Source: Leucogyrophana mollusca (taxonomy: Eukaryota > Basidiomycota > Agaricomycetes > Boletales). From it: DNA of 17,921 nt. Below, in pieces: positions 17,873-17,921 of the stretch (position 1 is its first letter; each line of letters opens with the position of its first letter). The DNA is taken from the NCBI GenBank assembly GCA_021014945.1, contig MU266737.1, positions 1-17,921 on the forward strand, in the 5' to 3' direction. Below the pieces are notes generated by a model. It saw only the letters and a program-made list of their open reading frames with translations, ran no database searches and was not told the origin of the DNA. The position numbers and the translations under genes are program-made.

Positions 17873-17921
17873 CCAATGGAACCTAGGTTAAGGTCTCCGT
17901 TTGCTTCGAGAGGGCATACTT

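Overview
The window looks like nuclear DNA of a filamentous basidiomycete, probably an Agaricomycete. Convincing reading frames are cut by many short introns (mostly 46-79 nt) with GTRNGT-type donors, CTRAY-type branch sites and YAG acceptors. Four protein segments resemble families I know from Agaricomycete genomes. This placement comes from memory of those families and from intron style; no search was run. No tRNA, rRNA, CRISPR array or bacterial feature was seen.

Layout. 1-1355 holds only weak small-gene candidates. 1356-2530 (minus) is an LRR/F-box-like gene that can be assembled exon by exon but carries one in-frame TGA and one frameshift. 2531-5099 is repeat-rich with no confident gene; it contains a duplicated exon-like unit and a 36-bp direct repeat. 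5100-6039 (minus) is a well-preserved transmembrane/coiled-coil family gene with one clear intron, and a tiny three-exon candidate lies just upstream. 6860-7118 is a tandem duplication of a 5'-leader module, each copy with a textbook intron. 7192-7885 (plus) is a three-exon small membrane protein, followed by an extremely AT-rich island. 8366-9104 (plus) encodes an acidic, Ser-rich protein, followed by the front half of an RNase H domain (about 9481-9738). 9950-11781 (plus) is a ten-exon WD40 gene with a C-terminal membrane domain; every intron can be placed, but three nonsense codons interrupt it. 11782-12863 is unresolved. 12864-14417 (plus) is a six-exon gene of a lineage-expanded basidiomycete family, with a probable one-base frameshift. 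14418-17921 is a mosaic of small candidate genes, duplicated exon-like blocks, an inverted repeat, and a small two-exon gene at the right end.

Reading of the whole. This appears to be an accessory region of multicopy basidiomycete families and decaying duplicates, not an operon or pathway. The clearest pattern is that genes keep complete intron-exon architecture while acquiring isolated stops or single frameshifts. The stops could be explained by C-to-T change. I found no convincing new multi-gene system.
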